A DNA stretch of 64,000 nucleotides from Channa striata (Eukaryota; Chordata; Actinopteri; Anabantiformes; Channidae). Location of the stretch: positions 28,967,226-29,031,225 of the forward strand of contig CM065168.1 in assembly GCA_033026295.1 (NCBI GenBank). Reading direction: 5' to 3'. The notes below the pieces were generated by a model. That model saw only the letters and a list, made by a program, of their open reading frames with translations, ran no database searches and was not told the DNA's origin. This document shows, one piece after another, positions 42,701-57,700 of the stretch (position 1 is its first letter; each line of letters opens with the position of its first letter). The translations under genes were made by a program, and so were the position numbers.

Positions 42701-45700
42701 AGTGTTTAAAGGACATTTCTGCCTTGGACAATATTATATATTATGTTTCCTTCACAGTAACCCGTGTGATAAGAGTGATCAGCCAGCTCAGGGGAAACAT
42801 GTTGCTGGTTGGTGTTGGGGGCTCTGGTAGACAGAGCCTGTCCAAGATGGCCACCTATATCTGTGGGTACCAGGTGTTTCAGGTGGAAGTCACCAAGCAG
42901 TACCGCAAACAGGAGTTTCGAGAAGGTGAGATTGAATGCAATACATTTATACATTTATAGTTACACGTTTGACATGTTTGTCCAACTCATTTTCCTATTG
43001 TCTGGACTTTTTTTCTTTTCATTTCATTTCATTTGTTATAAAATTTACAGTAAAGCGTGAGTAGCTTTAGCTCCTGCATATTAAAGTACATTTGATGTTG
43101 GATGAATTAGTTTAGTTTTTTATATTCTCATTCATTTTTTTTTCTGTACTTACTTTCAGATATCAAGAAGCTATACAATTTGACAGGCGTGGAGAACAAG
43201 CCCACTGTCTTCCTGTTCAGTGACACCCAGATCACAGACAAATCATTCCTAGAGGACATCAATAACATCTTAAGCTCTGGAGAGGTGCCTAATCTCTACA
43301 AGCAGGATGAGCTTGTTGAGGTCCGTGTGCTCCTTGATTTTTGGTGGTCTTTAATCTGCAGTATCTCACTCAAGCGTTTAGTTCTGTTTTCCTATTTTTA
43401 TGTGTAATAGAATATTTATATGTATATACAGAGATATATTCCATCAAAACAGCACTATAGGTGTTATCGCAATGTGTTCTCTGTACTGTGTATCAATATT
43501 AGGAATATAGGGATAATTTCTGTCATTTTCTAAATTAGGCTGGTTTTGGACTATGACCATAAAGACACTGAAACACAGAGTGTTTTTTTCTCTAAACACT
43601 GTATACATTTATCAGACAGCATCATGGATTAACTATTTCATCAGCACCATGGACCTCCTTTGTTCTCCAATTGAGTTCAGTTCAAATTTATTTATATAAT
43701 AAAGTCATCTCAAGACATTTTACATGATAAGGTCAAGACCCAACAAATAACCCTCGACCAAGTTGTAGGCAACAGTTGAGAGGAAAAACTCCCTTTAACG
43801 GAAGCAACCTACCACAGAACCAGACTCAGGGTCTTCCTTCCATCAACAATGAACCTCTTTTTAAATGTTTTAATCTTCACGAGGAGTGTACTGCCCGTGC
43901 ACAAAATCTCCAAGCAAAAGCTCTTCGTCTACACTCTATTTCACTAATGTTTTTTCACAACAACAGAGATGTTTATCGCTGACAGATAGATAGATATGAT
44001 ACAGCGGTTAGATAAATTGCAGTGTGTTTCAGTGTCTCTATACTATGGGATCATGTGCCTTCACATTTATTTGAAATATGTCCCAACAGAGTAAAAATGT
44101 GGTTCCTGTTCTCCTGAAATGTAACCCTCTCTAGGTATGCAATTCTCTGTCAGAGTCTGCCAGGAAAGACAAAGTCCTGGAAACGCCTGACTCTTTGTTC
44201 AGCTACCTGATCGAGCGAGTCAGGAACAACCTGCACATAGTGCTGTGTATGAGCCCAGTGGGAGAGCCCTTCAGGTACAAGCTAATACCAGGCAGTGATG
44301 CTGGCATAGTCTACTGTCAATGTAATGTCTTGTGCACAGTACTGTGTATTTCTAGTATTAGACAGGCTTTTGCCTTAATTCTATTTAGTTGTGTTGCTGC
44401 ACTGTTTTTTTGCAAGCTGAAAAATCCAAGGCATGTGTGGATTCTTGTAGAAATCTCAATAGAAAATCAATCTCAGTTTCTCAGTGATACAAATTTTAAG
44501 TCGGAGAGTTTGTAAAAAAACAAAATAGTGATTATTCTCTACGCTCCTTTACAGCAGCTCCTCTATGTTGTCAGTGTTAATCTGCCTGTAATGCTAGATT
44601 GATCTGGAACAATTAAGGTCAACTCTCTGATTGACCTTAAACAAGTCTGATTCTAAAACAAGCCCCTGTATGGATGTTGAGAACCAGATGCACTGTGCAC
44701 ATGAACCCATTTTCTGGTGTTTGTTCTCTTGTCACACATTCACACAACAGATTTTTTTCTCACAAATGATGTCTTTCCCTGAAGCATCGATGCTTTGGTT
44801 ATAGTTAGTGGCATAAGGTAGTCTGCCACACACATAATTCTGCTAATTGGGCTGGCAGGCACCATTACCCAGAGCTAAGCACACTGCTCTGTGTGTGTGG
44901 TGAGGCATCCTGGCCCTCTAACCGCTAGCTGCTAGCAGGATCCATATCATATTTGCCAGAGCTTAGGGAGAGCTGCTGTAGCAATAAAACAATGAAATCC
45001 ACTGGCTCTCACTGCAGATATTGGAAATAATCCACCTTGTTGAACTGCAAAAAGATTTTTTTTTAATAGTTCCTTTAAGAACCTTTGTATATTTCCTATG
45101 ATTAACCTGCAACATTTCCACTCCTTGAACAGACCTTGCAGCCCAAAAAAGGATTCGTTTTTAAATGAGTGAAACTAACCCAGGGTGGTGTTATTATTTC
45201 TTTAGTTGTCATGCCATCTCATTTACGTTTTTTAGTTTACAAACATGTGCACAATGATATATTGTAATTTTTATATTTGCCCACAGAAACTACATCCTCC
45301 AATACCCTGCGCTTGTCAACTGCACTACTATTGACTGGTTCTGTGAGTGGCCCAAAGATGCTCTCCTTGAGGTGGCTGAGAGGTACTTGGACGGACTGGA
45401 GTTAGGATCCTTGGAGGAGGTGAGACATACATACACACGCAAACACACACTTTCACTTGGTAAACCAGGGTCCTCTGTGATCCATGTTTATACATGAATA
45501 ATTTCTCTGAGCATCAAGATCATCTGATTAATATACATAATATATAATATTAATATAGTGTTTGGATATAGAAGGCAGACACCGAAACATTAGGGCTGTA
45601 TTTTCTAGCTTTTCACAAGGGCAGCCTCAATTTTTAAGACTGCTGTCTGACACAAACTGCTGTAGCAGTACAAGCTTAAACCCCACACTTGAGGGGGAGT

Positions 45701-48700
45701 TCTAATTGTATTTTGATTTCCGTTGATATCACTTCAGTAGTTTTAAAAACAGATCATTTCATATTAATATATGACAAATCTTTCTAAGCAGTTATTCATT
45801 AATTAAGCATTTAAATTGATATTTTTAAGATTAAAGCTGTATAACTCGTTGTTGCTTAAACGTTAGATCTATGTAACATTTATACATTCTGTATATTCTT
45901 GCAGATACAGACAAAGGTTGCCAGTATCTTTGTGACCATACACCAGTCTGTAGCACAAGTCTCTCAAAGGATGAAAATCGAGCTAAAGAGACATAATTAT
46001 GTGACACCCACCAACTACCTGGAACTTGTGTCTGGATACAAAAAGTAGGGAGCTCCAAACTTCCCCATCACTTACTCTTGCTTCTTCTTATTCTAATCCT
46101 TCCTTTGTGCTCGCAGGGCCACAGGCGACTCTGATTGTTCACATGTAAAGTCTAAATGTGATGTAATCTGTTTCACCTGCCTCTTGTCTACCAATCATCT
46201 TCTATTCAGTCTCTCTCTGTCTAGTCAATTCATTAAACTACTTCTGCTGTCATCAGGTTGTGTTTACTGTGTGCGTGTGTCTGTCTAGGTTGTTGGCAGA
46301 GAAACGCAGTGAGTTGGGGGAGCAGGTTACCAAGCTGCATAATGGCCTTTTCAAGATCAATGACACACGGGAGAAGGTGGAAGCCATGTCTGTGGAGCTT
46401 GAGGAATCCAAGAAGCAGGTGGCAGAGTTCCAGAAACAGTGTGATGAGTACCTGTCTGTCATTGTGCAGCAGAAGATAGAGGCTGACAAGCAGCAAAAGG
46501 TAATACATACTGTACATGGTATTACAGTAAAAGAATAGTTTGATTAAGGCATTTTCATGATGTACCCAATCATCATTTTGATTAGAGAACGTCAAAATTA
46601 CTGGCTTACTATTGGAAATTCTAATATCTAAACATGGGCGACTATGTAAGAGGCACATACTGTAATAGCCAGTAACACGCTGCTTTATTTTTGTGTTAAG
46701 GTGGTGAGTGCTAACAGTGAGAAAATTGGGGCTGAAGAGCTACAGTGTAAGGCCATGGCTGATAATGCACAGAGAGACCTAGACGAGGCCCTGCCAGCAC
46801 TTGAAGAGGCCATGAAGGTACATATCTGTCCTGTGGACTTTTTTAGTCCAGCCAGTTCCTTTGTTGGCAAAACTGGTCTTAAATGAATGCGTTATAATGT
46901 CAGGCTGATTCATGTTCTTGATTTAAGTTATTTCAGTAATTTGAGCGTTCCACTTCGGTTTAAGCACATTGTCACTAGTGTGTCTGTTTGAGTTTAATTC
47001 ATTGATTCATTTTCTTTATTTTGTTACACATAGGCTCTGGAGTCTCTGAATAAGAAGGACATGACAGAAATCAAGTCATATGGCCGTCCCCCCGTGCTGG
47101 TGGAGACAGTGATGCAGGCTGTCATGATCCTTCAATGCAAAGAGCCCACATGGGCAGAGGCCAAGAGACAGCTGGGTAAGAGAGAGCAGTGCAGATGTTA
47201 CGGGTAAATGAAGCGAGGGTTTGGCAAAGAACTCAGAAGAACTCAGAACTCAAAGTAACTCAGAAAACTGAAGCTCTCCAAAAACAAATACAGCGTATTA
47301 ATTGATCCTTTCTTTATAATCTGTTTTTACATCCTGGGACTTTCCTAGTTTCTCTTTTATCTCAGTTGATTGTGATTAAAGTTATGAGTTTATAAGGAGC
47401 AATAATCAGCCAGAACACATATTACAAACTCAAACTATAGTAACATGTCATGAAAATATATTGTCAAACCAATCAACAAGATACATCTCTGCACGGAGAT
47501 GTTTTTATAATATTTATAACAATATAAATGTTGTATTAATATTCTTGCAACAAGTCTCATGACTCATGTCATGGTCATGGTTGAGTTAGAGGGAGAATTT
47601 GAATGATTATATGTTGTATATTAATCAAAATGGATTTTGTAGTTTCTAGACCTATGTAACTAAATCTCTCAAACAGGTGAGGCCAACTTCATCAAAACAT
47701 TAGTTAACTTTGATAAGGACAACATATCAGACCGTGTGCTCAAGAAGATTGGTCAGTACTGCAAACAGGTAGATTTCCATCCAGACATCATTGGCAAAGT
47801 GTCACTGGCTGCCAGGTCCCTCTGCATGTGGGTCAGAGCCATGGAGGTATGTGGCTTTTCCAGTCATACACCAACCTACTAATTGTAAACCCAGTTTGTA
47901 GTTACTGTTTTTATTTGTAGTCCAATAACATGCAGACGAACTGCTAATTTTACCACAGCACAACCTACATAAACCCACAATGAGATTTATCTGTTAAGTA
48001 CATGTCTGCATAGCAACAGCAGTGTGCCAAAAAAAAAAACACACACAACAAAGGAGCATTCACGAAACAATGTGACTCTATCTGTTAAATGAATATGTGA
48101 AGAAGAAAAAAAGGGTGCAAAACTTGAATCTATGAATGTGCCCAATGTTCCATCAGGTTTATGGACGCATCTACAGGGTAGTGGAGCCCAAGCGAGCCCA
48201 GCTGAACACTGCTATGACCCAGCTAGCAGACAAACAAGCTGCGCTGGCTGAGGCCCAGAACAAACTACGAGAGGTGTGCAGCCCAGTACTTATAGCAGCC
48301 GACCTAGTAGATCTGTAGATGCTATATGCATATTAAATTTATACAGGCATGCAACTGAAGCATTATTGTAAGGTCAATTTAAATATAATGGGTATGACAT
48401 CCATATTTTTGTGTGTGTGGGCAGGTTGCAGAGAAGCTAGAAGAACTAAAAAAGCAGCATGGCGAAAAGCTGGCTACAAAAGAGAGTTTGCGGAAGAGAT
48501 CAGAGGATATGGAGGTGAAACTGGACCGAGCTGACAAACTGGTGACTGGACTTGCTGGGGAGAGAATCCGCTGGCAGGAGAGAGTTGCTGTAGGTCACAC
48601 AAAAACATAACCAAAAAATACCTGTATTCTACTTCAAGGTTTTTCTTTTTTTTACAAATCAGACAACTCAAAAGTACATGTTCCTCTCTAATTTGTATAT

Positions 48701-51700
48701 GTTCTCGGTTCAGGGTCTTGAAGAGAACATGGGATACCTTGTAGGAGACTGTTTGCTAGCAGCATCGTTCTTGTCCTATATGGGACCATTTCTTTCCAAC
48801 TATAGAGATGAGCTGCTTTCCATTTGGATGAAGGAGGTGAGACACAGGCACACACACATACACCACATAATATTACACACCAATCAGCCACAGCCTTGCA
48901 TCCACATGGTGTTTTTGCCACCGTCAGCCTGATATATGAGAAGCAACACTGCTATATAGGCAGACATTTATCATTTAGTTGCAGACCCATTAGAACCACC
49001 AGGTCTTAAATAATATATAAATAAATAAAATCTAATTAACAAAATGATTGAAATTCAGAATTTTTTCTGCAAATGTAGCAGAGGAACTGTAATCCCTTGC
49101 CAATATCTTACAGCTGAAATCTTTTTTCTGTCTCTTTTTTCTTCTTTCACTCTGCTTGTCCTCTCCTCAGGTACGGGCCGCACAGATCCCATGCACACCG
49201 GGGTTCAGTTTTGCAGTTTTTATGTCCAACCCTACAGCCGTGAGAGAATGGAACATTCAGGGCCTACCCTCTGATGCATTCTCCACTGAGAATGGCATTA
49301 TTGTCACCAATGGAAACAGGTCCGTACATGTACAGTCCATTCGCAATGTTTTCAGACCGCCACCTGAAAATGTTTAAATTCTTTTTTTTTACAGTAATCT
49401 ACACTGAGTACCCCATAATGACAAAGTACAAACAGAATTTTATAAATGTCTAATGTTTATAAAAAAGGAAAAACTAAAATATCACGTTGGTACAAGTATT
49501 CAGACCCTTTACAACAAGTTTCTTTACATTTCTCTTGATTGTTCCTGAGGTCGTTCTATACCTTGCCTCTATAGAGTTGACAGCTGACAATATATACTGT
49601 ATGAGGTCAAAGAAACTACCTGCAGAGCTCAGAAACAGAATCGTTGCAAGGCACAGATCTGGGGAAGGCTACAAAAGAGGTCCGGTGCACTGCAGGTTCC
49701 CAAGAGCATATTGGCTTCCATATTTCCCAAATGGAAGAAGTGTGGCACACCCTGGTTTTCTGGCCAAACCGAGCATTCGAGGGAGAAAAGCCTTAGTAAG
49801 AAAGGTGACCAAGAACCCAATGGTCACTCTGACTGAGCACAGAGATCCTGTGTGGAGAAGGGACAGAGTTCCCGAGCGACAACCATTAATGCAGCACTCC
49901 ACTGATCCGGGCTTTATGGGAGCCCTAACCTGGAGACGGGTCAGGGATGAGGAAAAACGGAATGGAGTAAAGTACAGAACTATTGTTGAGATTCGAGAGT
50001 TGAGATATGCCTAATGTTCCACAGCACTCAGGACCTCAGACAGGACTGAGGGTTCACCTTCCAACATGACAACAATGCAACACGACAACATGACAATAAC
50101 ACAACACGATAACACAGGAGTGGCTTAGGGAAAACTATGGTAACCCTCAGTAAACCATGATCAAGTCACATACTTATTTAAAATGAAGTAGGTTTTTTGC
50201 AAGTCGAAAGTGCAGATGTCCCACTCTATGGCAGTTTTGAAAGGGTGTTGATAGGACAAGTAAAAACGGAGTTATGATAAGTGGTTTGCAGGTGTACAGT
50301 TGCAAAAATTAGGACGCATCTAGTGATGCTTCATCACAGTTTTTTTTTAGTTTTCTTTATGAAGACTTTTACTTTCACAGTTGAAAAGTGAAAGGGGTCT
50401 GAAAACTTTCTGAATGCACTTGTAGACTCAATTTATTAATACAGAGCTGTAGTAACTAATAGTATATAGCAAAGTAATATACTATATAGTGTAATTGCAA
50501 GAATACTAAATCAAATGTTTGTGAATTTTTTTTTGTGTGTCGTTTGAGTTCATGGGGGTTTTTAAAATGTCTTTCCCCTCACTAAAGATGGCCACTGATG
50601 GTGGACCCTCAGGTCCAAGCTCTGAAGTGGATCAAGAACATGGAGATGAAAAGAGTAAGATTTTAAAGTTGTACAACAGTTACGATTTTTATGAACATCC
50701 CAGTTATAATGATACTTTGTACTAAATTGGTATTGTTACTAAAGTACTTGTATCAGTGTCTTTGCAGTATCTTGATTAAATAGATTTTATATTCCAATCA
50801 TAAATCAATGTTCCCTAAAACATTGCAGTGAGCAGTGTATTATTTATGTTCGATAAGATATTAGTAATAAGCTTGCTACAATCTCTCCATGTACATGCTC
50901 TCTCCTATTTCTTTTCTCTGGCCATTTAATTTACCTATATTATTTTGCTATCCAGAAGACTTCATTACTTCTTATTAGTTTCTTCTCCTGCGCTTAATTA
51001 TCTTGCTGAACAGAAGCCGATCTCCTGACTGTGACAAATGTAATGCATATACAGTATAATGCAGCGCTCTCTCTGTCCTCTTGCATGTACGTGTGATCCA
51101 CATGTGCAGGGTCTGAAAGTAATAGACTCTCAAATGCCGGACTACCTTCGGGTGCTGGAGAATGCCATCCAGTTCGGGAGCCCTGTTTTGCTGCAGAATG
51201 TGCAGCAGGAGTTGGACCCCTCTCTCAACCCAGTTCTCAACAAGTCCCTGACCCGGATAGGTCCGACACACACATACAATTTCACAAATTTATAAAGTAG
51301 CTTCTAAAAACAGTTTGTCATATTGAATAGGATACGACTGCTGCAGTAATTCAGTGTGACTAATACGTATTAAATGAACATTTACTGGAGGTAAATCTAA
51401 GCACTCGATCAGACTTACTTTTGGAAGATACCCAATGCATAGGCTAAAACTAGGCTCTGGGCCAAAACAAGTAGATTTAGGACATCCCTAGAAAGTGAAC
51501 TCTTCAGCTAAACAAACTTGAATTGCATTTTCAGGGGGCAGGCTGCTGTTGAAGCTGGGTGATAAAGAGGTGGAGTATAATCCAGAGTTTCGTTTCTACA
51601 TTACCACCAAGCTGTCTAACCCCCACTACACTCCAGAGATTTCTACAAAGACCACCATAGTCAACTTTGCTGTCAAGGAGCAGGTTTGTGTCTATGTTTG

Positions 51701-54700
51701 TGGCTATGTGCGTGTTTATATCTGCGCATGAATTTGGTACTTCAGTTTGAATGTATTGCTGACTTAACTTGTTCATATATGGGATTGTGTTTGTGCCTGT
51801 AGGGACTTGAAGACCAGCTTTTGGGAATTGTAGTGCGTAAAGAGCGTCCAGAACTAGAGGAGCAGAAAGACTCTTTGGTGATTAGTATTGCTTCTGGCAA
51901 GAAAAGTCTGCAAGAGCTGGAAGATGAGATTCTCAGGTTGTTAAACATTCCATGTTAACATTAATAGATTTTTCAAATTTGAATCTCATTTTTGGCCATT
52001 TCATAATTTCCTTCTAATCAGAAACACCTGTAATTTATGTAGTAAATTATGTGCTGAAAAAAAACCTTTTTGTACATCTTCATAATCGTGTGTTTTAGAG
52101 TGAGAGCACGTGGAGTCAAAGCTGTGGACAGTGTGAAAAAGTTAAAAAACCTGCAGTGGAAAGCAAGTTAATTCGCCTTCTTCTAGCCACTTTGTGTTAT
52201 ATTTGACTGATATTTTAAAAACTGGGCAGCAACTTTCCATATATTCAGCCTTTCAATCTGATACTTGCCCTGTTTGCAGCTTTTTGTCATACACGTGTAC
52301 TGTTGACCTAAGACCTATTCAAGTATTAACAGCTATGATTACACTAGCACATTTTTACTTTAACGTTTTCTTCCTCTATTAAGATTTTTAATATTTTGTT
52401 CACAATTGTGACTAATCCTCAGATTGCTGAACGAGACGACTGGCTCACTGCTGGACGATGTGCAACTGGTGAACACCCTGCAGACATCCAGAGTGACGTC
52501 CGCTGAGGTTTCAGAACAAGTGGAGACCAGTGAACAGACTGAGATAAAGATCGACTTGGCCAGAGAGGTCAGGATCAGGGATGAAAGGATAGGGGAGAAG
52601 GGGATTTGCATGATTTCCCTGGGAATACGGGAAAAATCGCAGCCCTGAGCTCATATATTAGCTGTATTTGTTTCTATGTGTAATTGCATGCTATATGTAT
52701 ATATTTAAAGTACTCTTGTCTTGACAGGCCTACCGCCCATGTGCCCAGCGAGCCTCTATTCTCTTTTTCATCCTGAATGACATGGGCCGCATCGACCCCA
52801 TGTACCAGTTTTCACTGGATGCCTACATTAACCTGTTCAACCTTAGCATAGAAAAGAGTAAGCGCAGCAACAAACTGGAGGAAAGGATTACAAATCTCAA
52901 CGAATACCACACGTATGCAGTATACAAGTAAGTATGGAGACGTCAAGGGCTGTATGTGACGTTTTGCTGCTGTACACTGTTGGTTCTCTGCCCTAGTCCC
53001 CAAGGAACTCTGCTCCTCTTGTTTTCCAAGTACCCACTGTGCATTAACTCCATCTTAACTGCTTATCATGCCCCTGGAGCCTATCACAGCTGTCATTTGG
53101 CAAAATGTGGGGTACACCCTGGACAGGTTGCCAGACAAGCATTCATGCTCACATTCACACCTATGGCCGGTTTATAGTCACCGGTGCAACATGCATGTCT
53201 TTGGACTGCGAAAAAGAAAGGAGGCAGCTGGCCAGGGATTCAAACCATGGACCTTCTCGTTGTGAGGCAGAAGCGCTGACCACTGCTACGTACTAGCATA
53301 TTTTGGGTGGAGAGAGGTTCAGGTTAGGGTGGCTCTTGCTCCATCACTTTGCTTCCAGTGGATAAAGTTCATCAGGTCAGTCGAAAGCTGAAAGGTACAA
53401 TCTCAGATGAGGCTAGAACGGGGGAGGACATGGTTAACCAGCACATTCCACCTCATGATTAACTGAAAACATGATGCATATTTAAAAAATTTGTTGTTGC
53501 GGTGATGCAGGCAGTGCTTTTGTATTGTAGCCAACTTCCCCACGTGAAGAGAACAAGCATAAGGACAACACACTTTATTTGTCCCGTCATCAGTTTCAAT
53601 CAAGCGAAAATAATTAGTCTTTAGGTGCAAAAGCGGAAGGGAAAATAGTCCACCACAGTACACTGCATGTGTGAGAGATATTATTTAAAAACCTAACTTG
53701 ATTACTGATATCTTTATATGTTCAGATCAGATCACTGCTTATATGCATTTTTGTATATTTGATGACTCTACATTTTTGTACCAAGTTGCAGGTGTTTTGT
53801 ATGAGCCTTTCACTTAGATGTTCTAACCACATTTTGTGAAGATTGGATTGAGCATTGAATACATAGATATGGGTGAAGTTTTTGCATGGACAGAGAAAAC
53901 CCATGTAGAATTTAAAAAAAAATCTTAATGTAAGCCAAAATTTACAATAGACCTAATATTTGTGAACTGGGAAATGTGTTGCTGTACCTGCTGTGTCTTT
54001 TAGAACATGTCATAACTTATCATTCTACTTTAAGCCATAACTTATGTTATTATCATTCACAAACACACACTATGTCTGTGTAGTTGCTCTAGCAAACTCT
54101 TTGTTGCCCCTTTTAAGGTACACGTGTCGTGGTCTGTTCGAGGTCCACAAACTGCTCTTCAGCTTCCAGATGTGTACTAAAATCCTGGAGGTGGCTGGAA
54201 AACTCAACATGGATGAGTACAGCTTCTTCCTCCGAGGGGGACTCGTAAGTAAACGGCTCACAAGCATCTTTTCTTTGTCATGTCAGGTTAACATAATTAC
54301 ACTGGACAAATTTTTATTCATTGTCTGAGAAGATTTTGCTTGATTAAGGCGTAAAACTGCACTGCGTATTTTAATTGTGAGCTATGTAGAAGTTATATTC
54401 CTTACAGCCCCTTGATTTTAAATGTTTTTCTTTCAAAAGTTTATTTCTTTACCAATTAATTTGTTCAGATCGACACATTTGAATTCATACGTTGATGAGA
54501 GGATAGTTATACTACTGATTGATATATGGGTGTTTTTTTTAGGTAATTGATAAAGAGGACCAGATGGAAAATCCCTGTACCAGCTGGCTAGCAGACTCTA
54601 GCTGGGACAACATCACAGAGCTGGATAAACTGCCCAATTTCCATGGCATTATGGCTTCCTTTGAACAGTACCCCCGAGAATGGAACCTTTGGTTCACCAG

Positions 54701-57700
54701 TGCTGAGCCAGAGCTTGCTACGCTACCAGGTCTGCTGAAATAAAATGAGTAAAATGAGCTCAGAATATTAAAACGCTCTGTGTTGCTGTTCGGACAGGAA
54801 GCTTGCTTGTGCTGTTTTGCACTTTTTTTATGGCACTGGTACCTTGAAAGGTTCTCTTCTTATTATTAGACAATGTTCTGCTTTGTTTGTATATAGCACA
54901 ATACAGTGGTGATGTATACGTGTGAATATGTGTCCAATAACAGAAAACGTTATTTTTCCAGGTGATTGGGAGAGTAACTGTAATGAGCTACAGAAGATGC
55001 TGATCGTGCGCTCTCTGCGCCAGGACCGGGTCTCCCTCTGTGTCAGCTCCTTCATTGTTAACAACCTTGGCTCTTGCTTTGTTGAGCCGCCTGTTCTTGA
55101 CATGAAGGCTGTGAGTGTTCTTCAGTCATCATTAGTAGTCTTGAAATTTTGACCCTTAATAAACTAGTGTTTCATACATCTTAGTTATGTAGTTTTATTA
55201 ACTTGTGGGTTATTTAAGGACTTAGAAGGCCCAGTGTTGTCAAGTATTAGCTGTCAGCTAAATTACACTTCACTGGCTCGTCCATTCTCAGTTTCTCACT
55301 TTGTAACTCTACACTCTCTTCACCTCTTCAGGTTGTAGAAGAATCGACTTGCAGGACTCCGCTGATCTTTGTTCTGTCTCCTGGAGTGGACCCCACAGGG
55401 GCCCTGGTTCAGCTTGCTGAGGCCTCTGGCATGACCAAGGACTTCCACGCTCTGTCATTGGGACAGGGACAAGCTCCCATTGCCAAGAGCATGATCGAGG
55501 AGGGCGTCAAAAATGGTACAGCACCAACTGCTTCATTGTTCCTCTCGCATTTTTAGTCTCACGTTAATTCATTTGCCGTTGTCATCACTGGCAGCTGTTT
55601 TGTTTAGGTGTGAGCCTGCAAGGTGGTGTCACTCCTGGGCCTAGTATTTTTACGATGGCATGGCCCTTCCTAGGAATATTTACTCAACATATGGCCCATT
55701 TATCACAAACTTTCCCAAACGCATAAATACACCTGACACATTTTTCCATTGACCAGGTCACTGGGTGTTCCTTGCCAACTGCCACCTCTCTCTCTCATGG
55801 ATGCCAGACCTGGACAAGCTGGTGGAGCAGCTACAGGTGGAGAAGCCCCACTCAAACTTTCGACTTTGGCTCAGCTCTTCACCCCACCCGGAATTTCCTA
55901 TTACCATCCTGCAGGCTGGCATCAAGATGACCACTGAACCACCAAAGGTGCATGTGCTGATACACACTTTGTCTAACCTAAACTATGATGCAGTGATATA
56001 CAATAATATCACGCCTCTCTGTTGTCCTCAGGGTGTGAAAGCCAACATGAAGCGTCTGTACCAGCTGGTGACAGATGCTCAGTTCAACCGCTGCTCAAAA
56101 CCCGTCTTCTACAGGAAGTTGCTCTTCTCCCTCTGCTTTTTTCACAGCATCCTACTAGAAAGGAAGAAATTTCTTCAGCTGGGCTGGAACATTATTTATG
56201 GATTCAACGATTCTGACTTTGAGGTCAAGTTCCCCTCTGATACTCCAGAAGTGAAAGCTATTTAGAAGAACAGAACGAAAACAGAAAGACCAGTCTGATA
56301 CTAGTGTGTTGGTGGTGAAAACTAATGTATAAAGCTGTGAAGACAATAACAATGTTGTTTTAACTATGATTCTGGTGACTGAGGGGAATTAATTAATAGC
56401 CGATGCACTGTCACTCCTAAATTATTTAAACGGCAAGGCTAATTCATTTGTTTTTGCTGCACACCGAAGACTCTTAGCTTTAAGATCAAAAGATCGGAAT
56501 TAGATGAAAGTTCAGAATTTCATTTTTCATCTCGTGAAATTTACTTATCAATTTATTAAAAAACATAAAAAAGTATTACCTTTCTGTGATTACCCACATT
56601 TTATGACTTGTCTTGTCACCCAAAGGTTTGGTTATGTGAGACCGATTTTCAAACCCTCATCTTGATATTCCCATAGGTGAGTGAGAATCTGCTGAGTCTG
56701 TACCTGGATGAGTATGAGGAGATTCCATGGGATGCTCTGAAGTACCTTATTGCTGGGGTCAACTATGGAGGTCATGTGACAGATGACTGGGACAGACGAC
56801 TTCTGATCACTTACATCAATGACTACTTCTGTGATGGAGCCATCAGCCAGCCCTTCTTCAAGTGAGGCACCGTAAAACTCTCTCACACACACACACACAC
56901 ACACACGCACAGTATCAGAATCTTAGCTGTTCCTAGGAATAAACTCTTCTGATCTGAGATCTCAGATGCTTTTCCTGGAATCTCCCAGTTTGGGGATCAC
57001 AGCCCCCAATGTTCCTATTACCACAAGTGCCACTTTTGCCTTCATCTTCCACATCTTTTCAAACTCTTCTTTGAGCCCTTGGTATTTTTCATTAATATTT
57101 TATGATAATTTCTCCTTGACTTAGATTTTTGATTCCTTGTGCCTCACTTATCAAATGACTAAATGTAAGTGTAATAATATTCAGGTACTTTGAAATGTAC
57201 ATTCTTGGCTTTATTCATATCTGACTACTGATTACCCTACCTCCACTGTCATCATTGGTATAATGCTTTACATATTTACATAAGAATTGTCACTAATTAG
57301 TTAGTGTCATGTTTGTTTTACAAAATACCTGAACTGTCTTCTTTACATTTTATAAACTTGGCCAGGGATCATTATATTTTGAAGTATTTTTATTTTTTTT
57401 GTATTTGGAGAGAACACTCACTAGAAGGCAATTCACTAGAAGGATTCCTCAGTATGAATAATCCCTTAAATCACTGTTGAGGTTTCTGTCAAGTCATAGG
57501 GAGCCAGCACCACCAAGTGAACAATCAGATTATTACAGTCTCAGAAATACAGACACACTGTGGCACTTAACAGTCAAACATCTGTATTTTGTTTTCCTTT
57601 CTTTCATTACTTGCACAGATAATATGTCCACTCACTTTAATTTTATTTAACTGCTTAGAAAATGGAATTGAAATGAAATATATTGACAATATTTATTACA

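Noticed and set aside
46233..46658. 141-codon open frame on the - strand
   Set aside because: It is the antisense shadow of exon 60, whose coiled-coil codon bias keeps the reverse frame open.
49487..50014. 175-codon open frame on the + strand
   Set aside because: It is defective Tc1 transposase sequence inside the element at 49333-50422, not a host gene.
50537..50725. 62-codon open frame beginning in intron 67
   Set aside because: It covers exon 68 in the wrong frame; the correct frame reads WPLMVDPQVQALKWIKN and is required by splice phase.
52099..52170. Possible extra exon between exons 71 and 72 after a TTTTAG acceptor
   Set aside because: Exons 71 and 72 already join in phase (AG plus A giving Arg) and match the protein without a gap; inserting this segment would add unrelated sequence.
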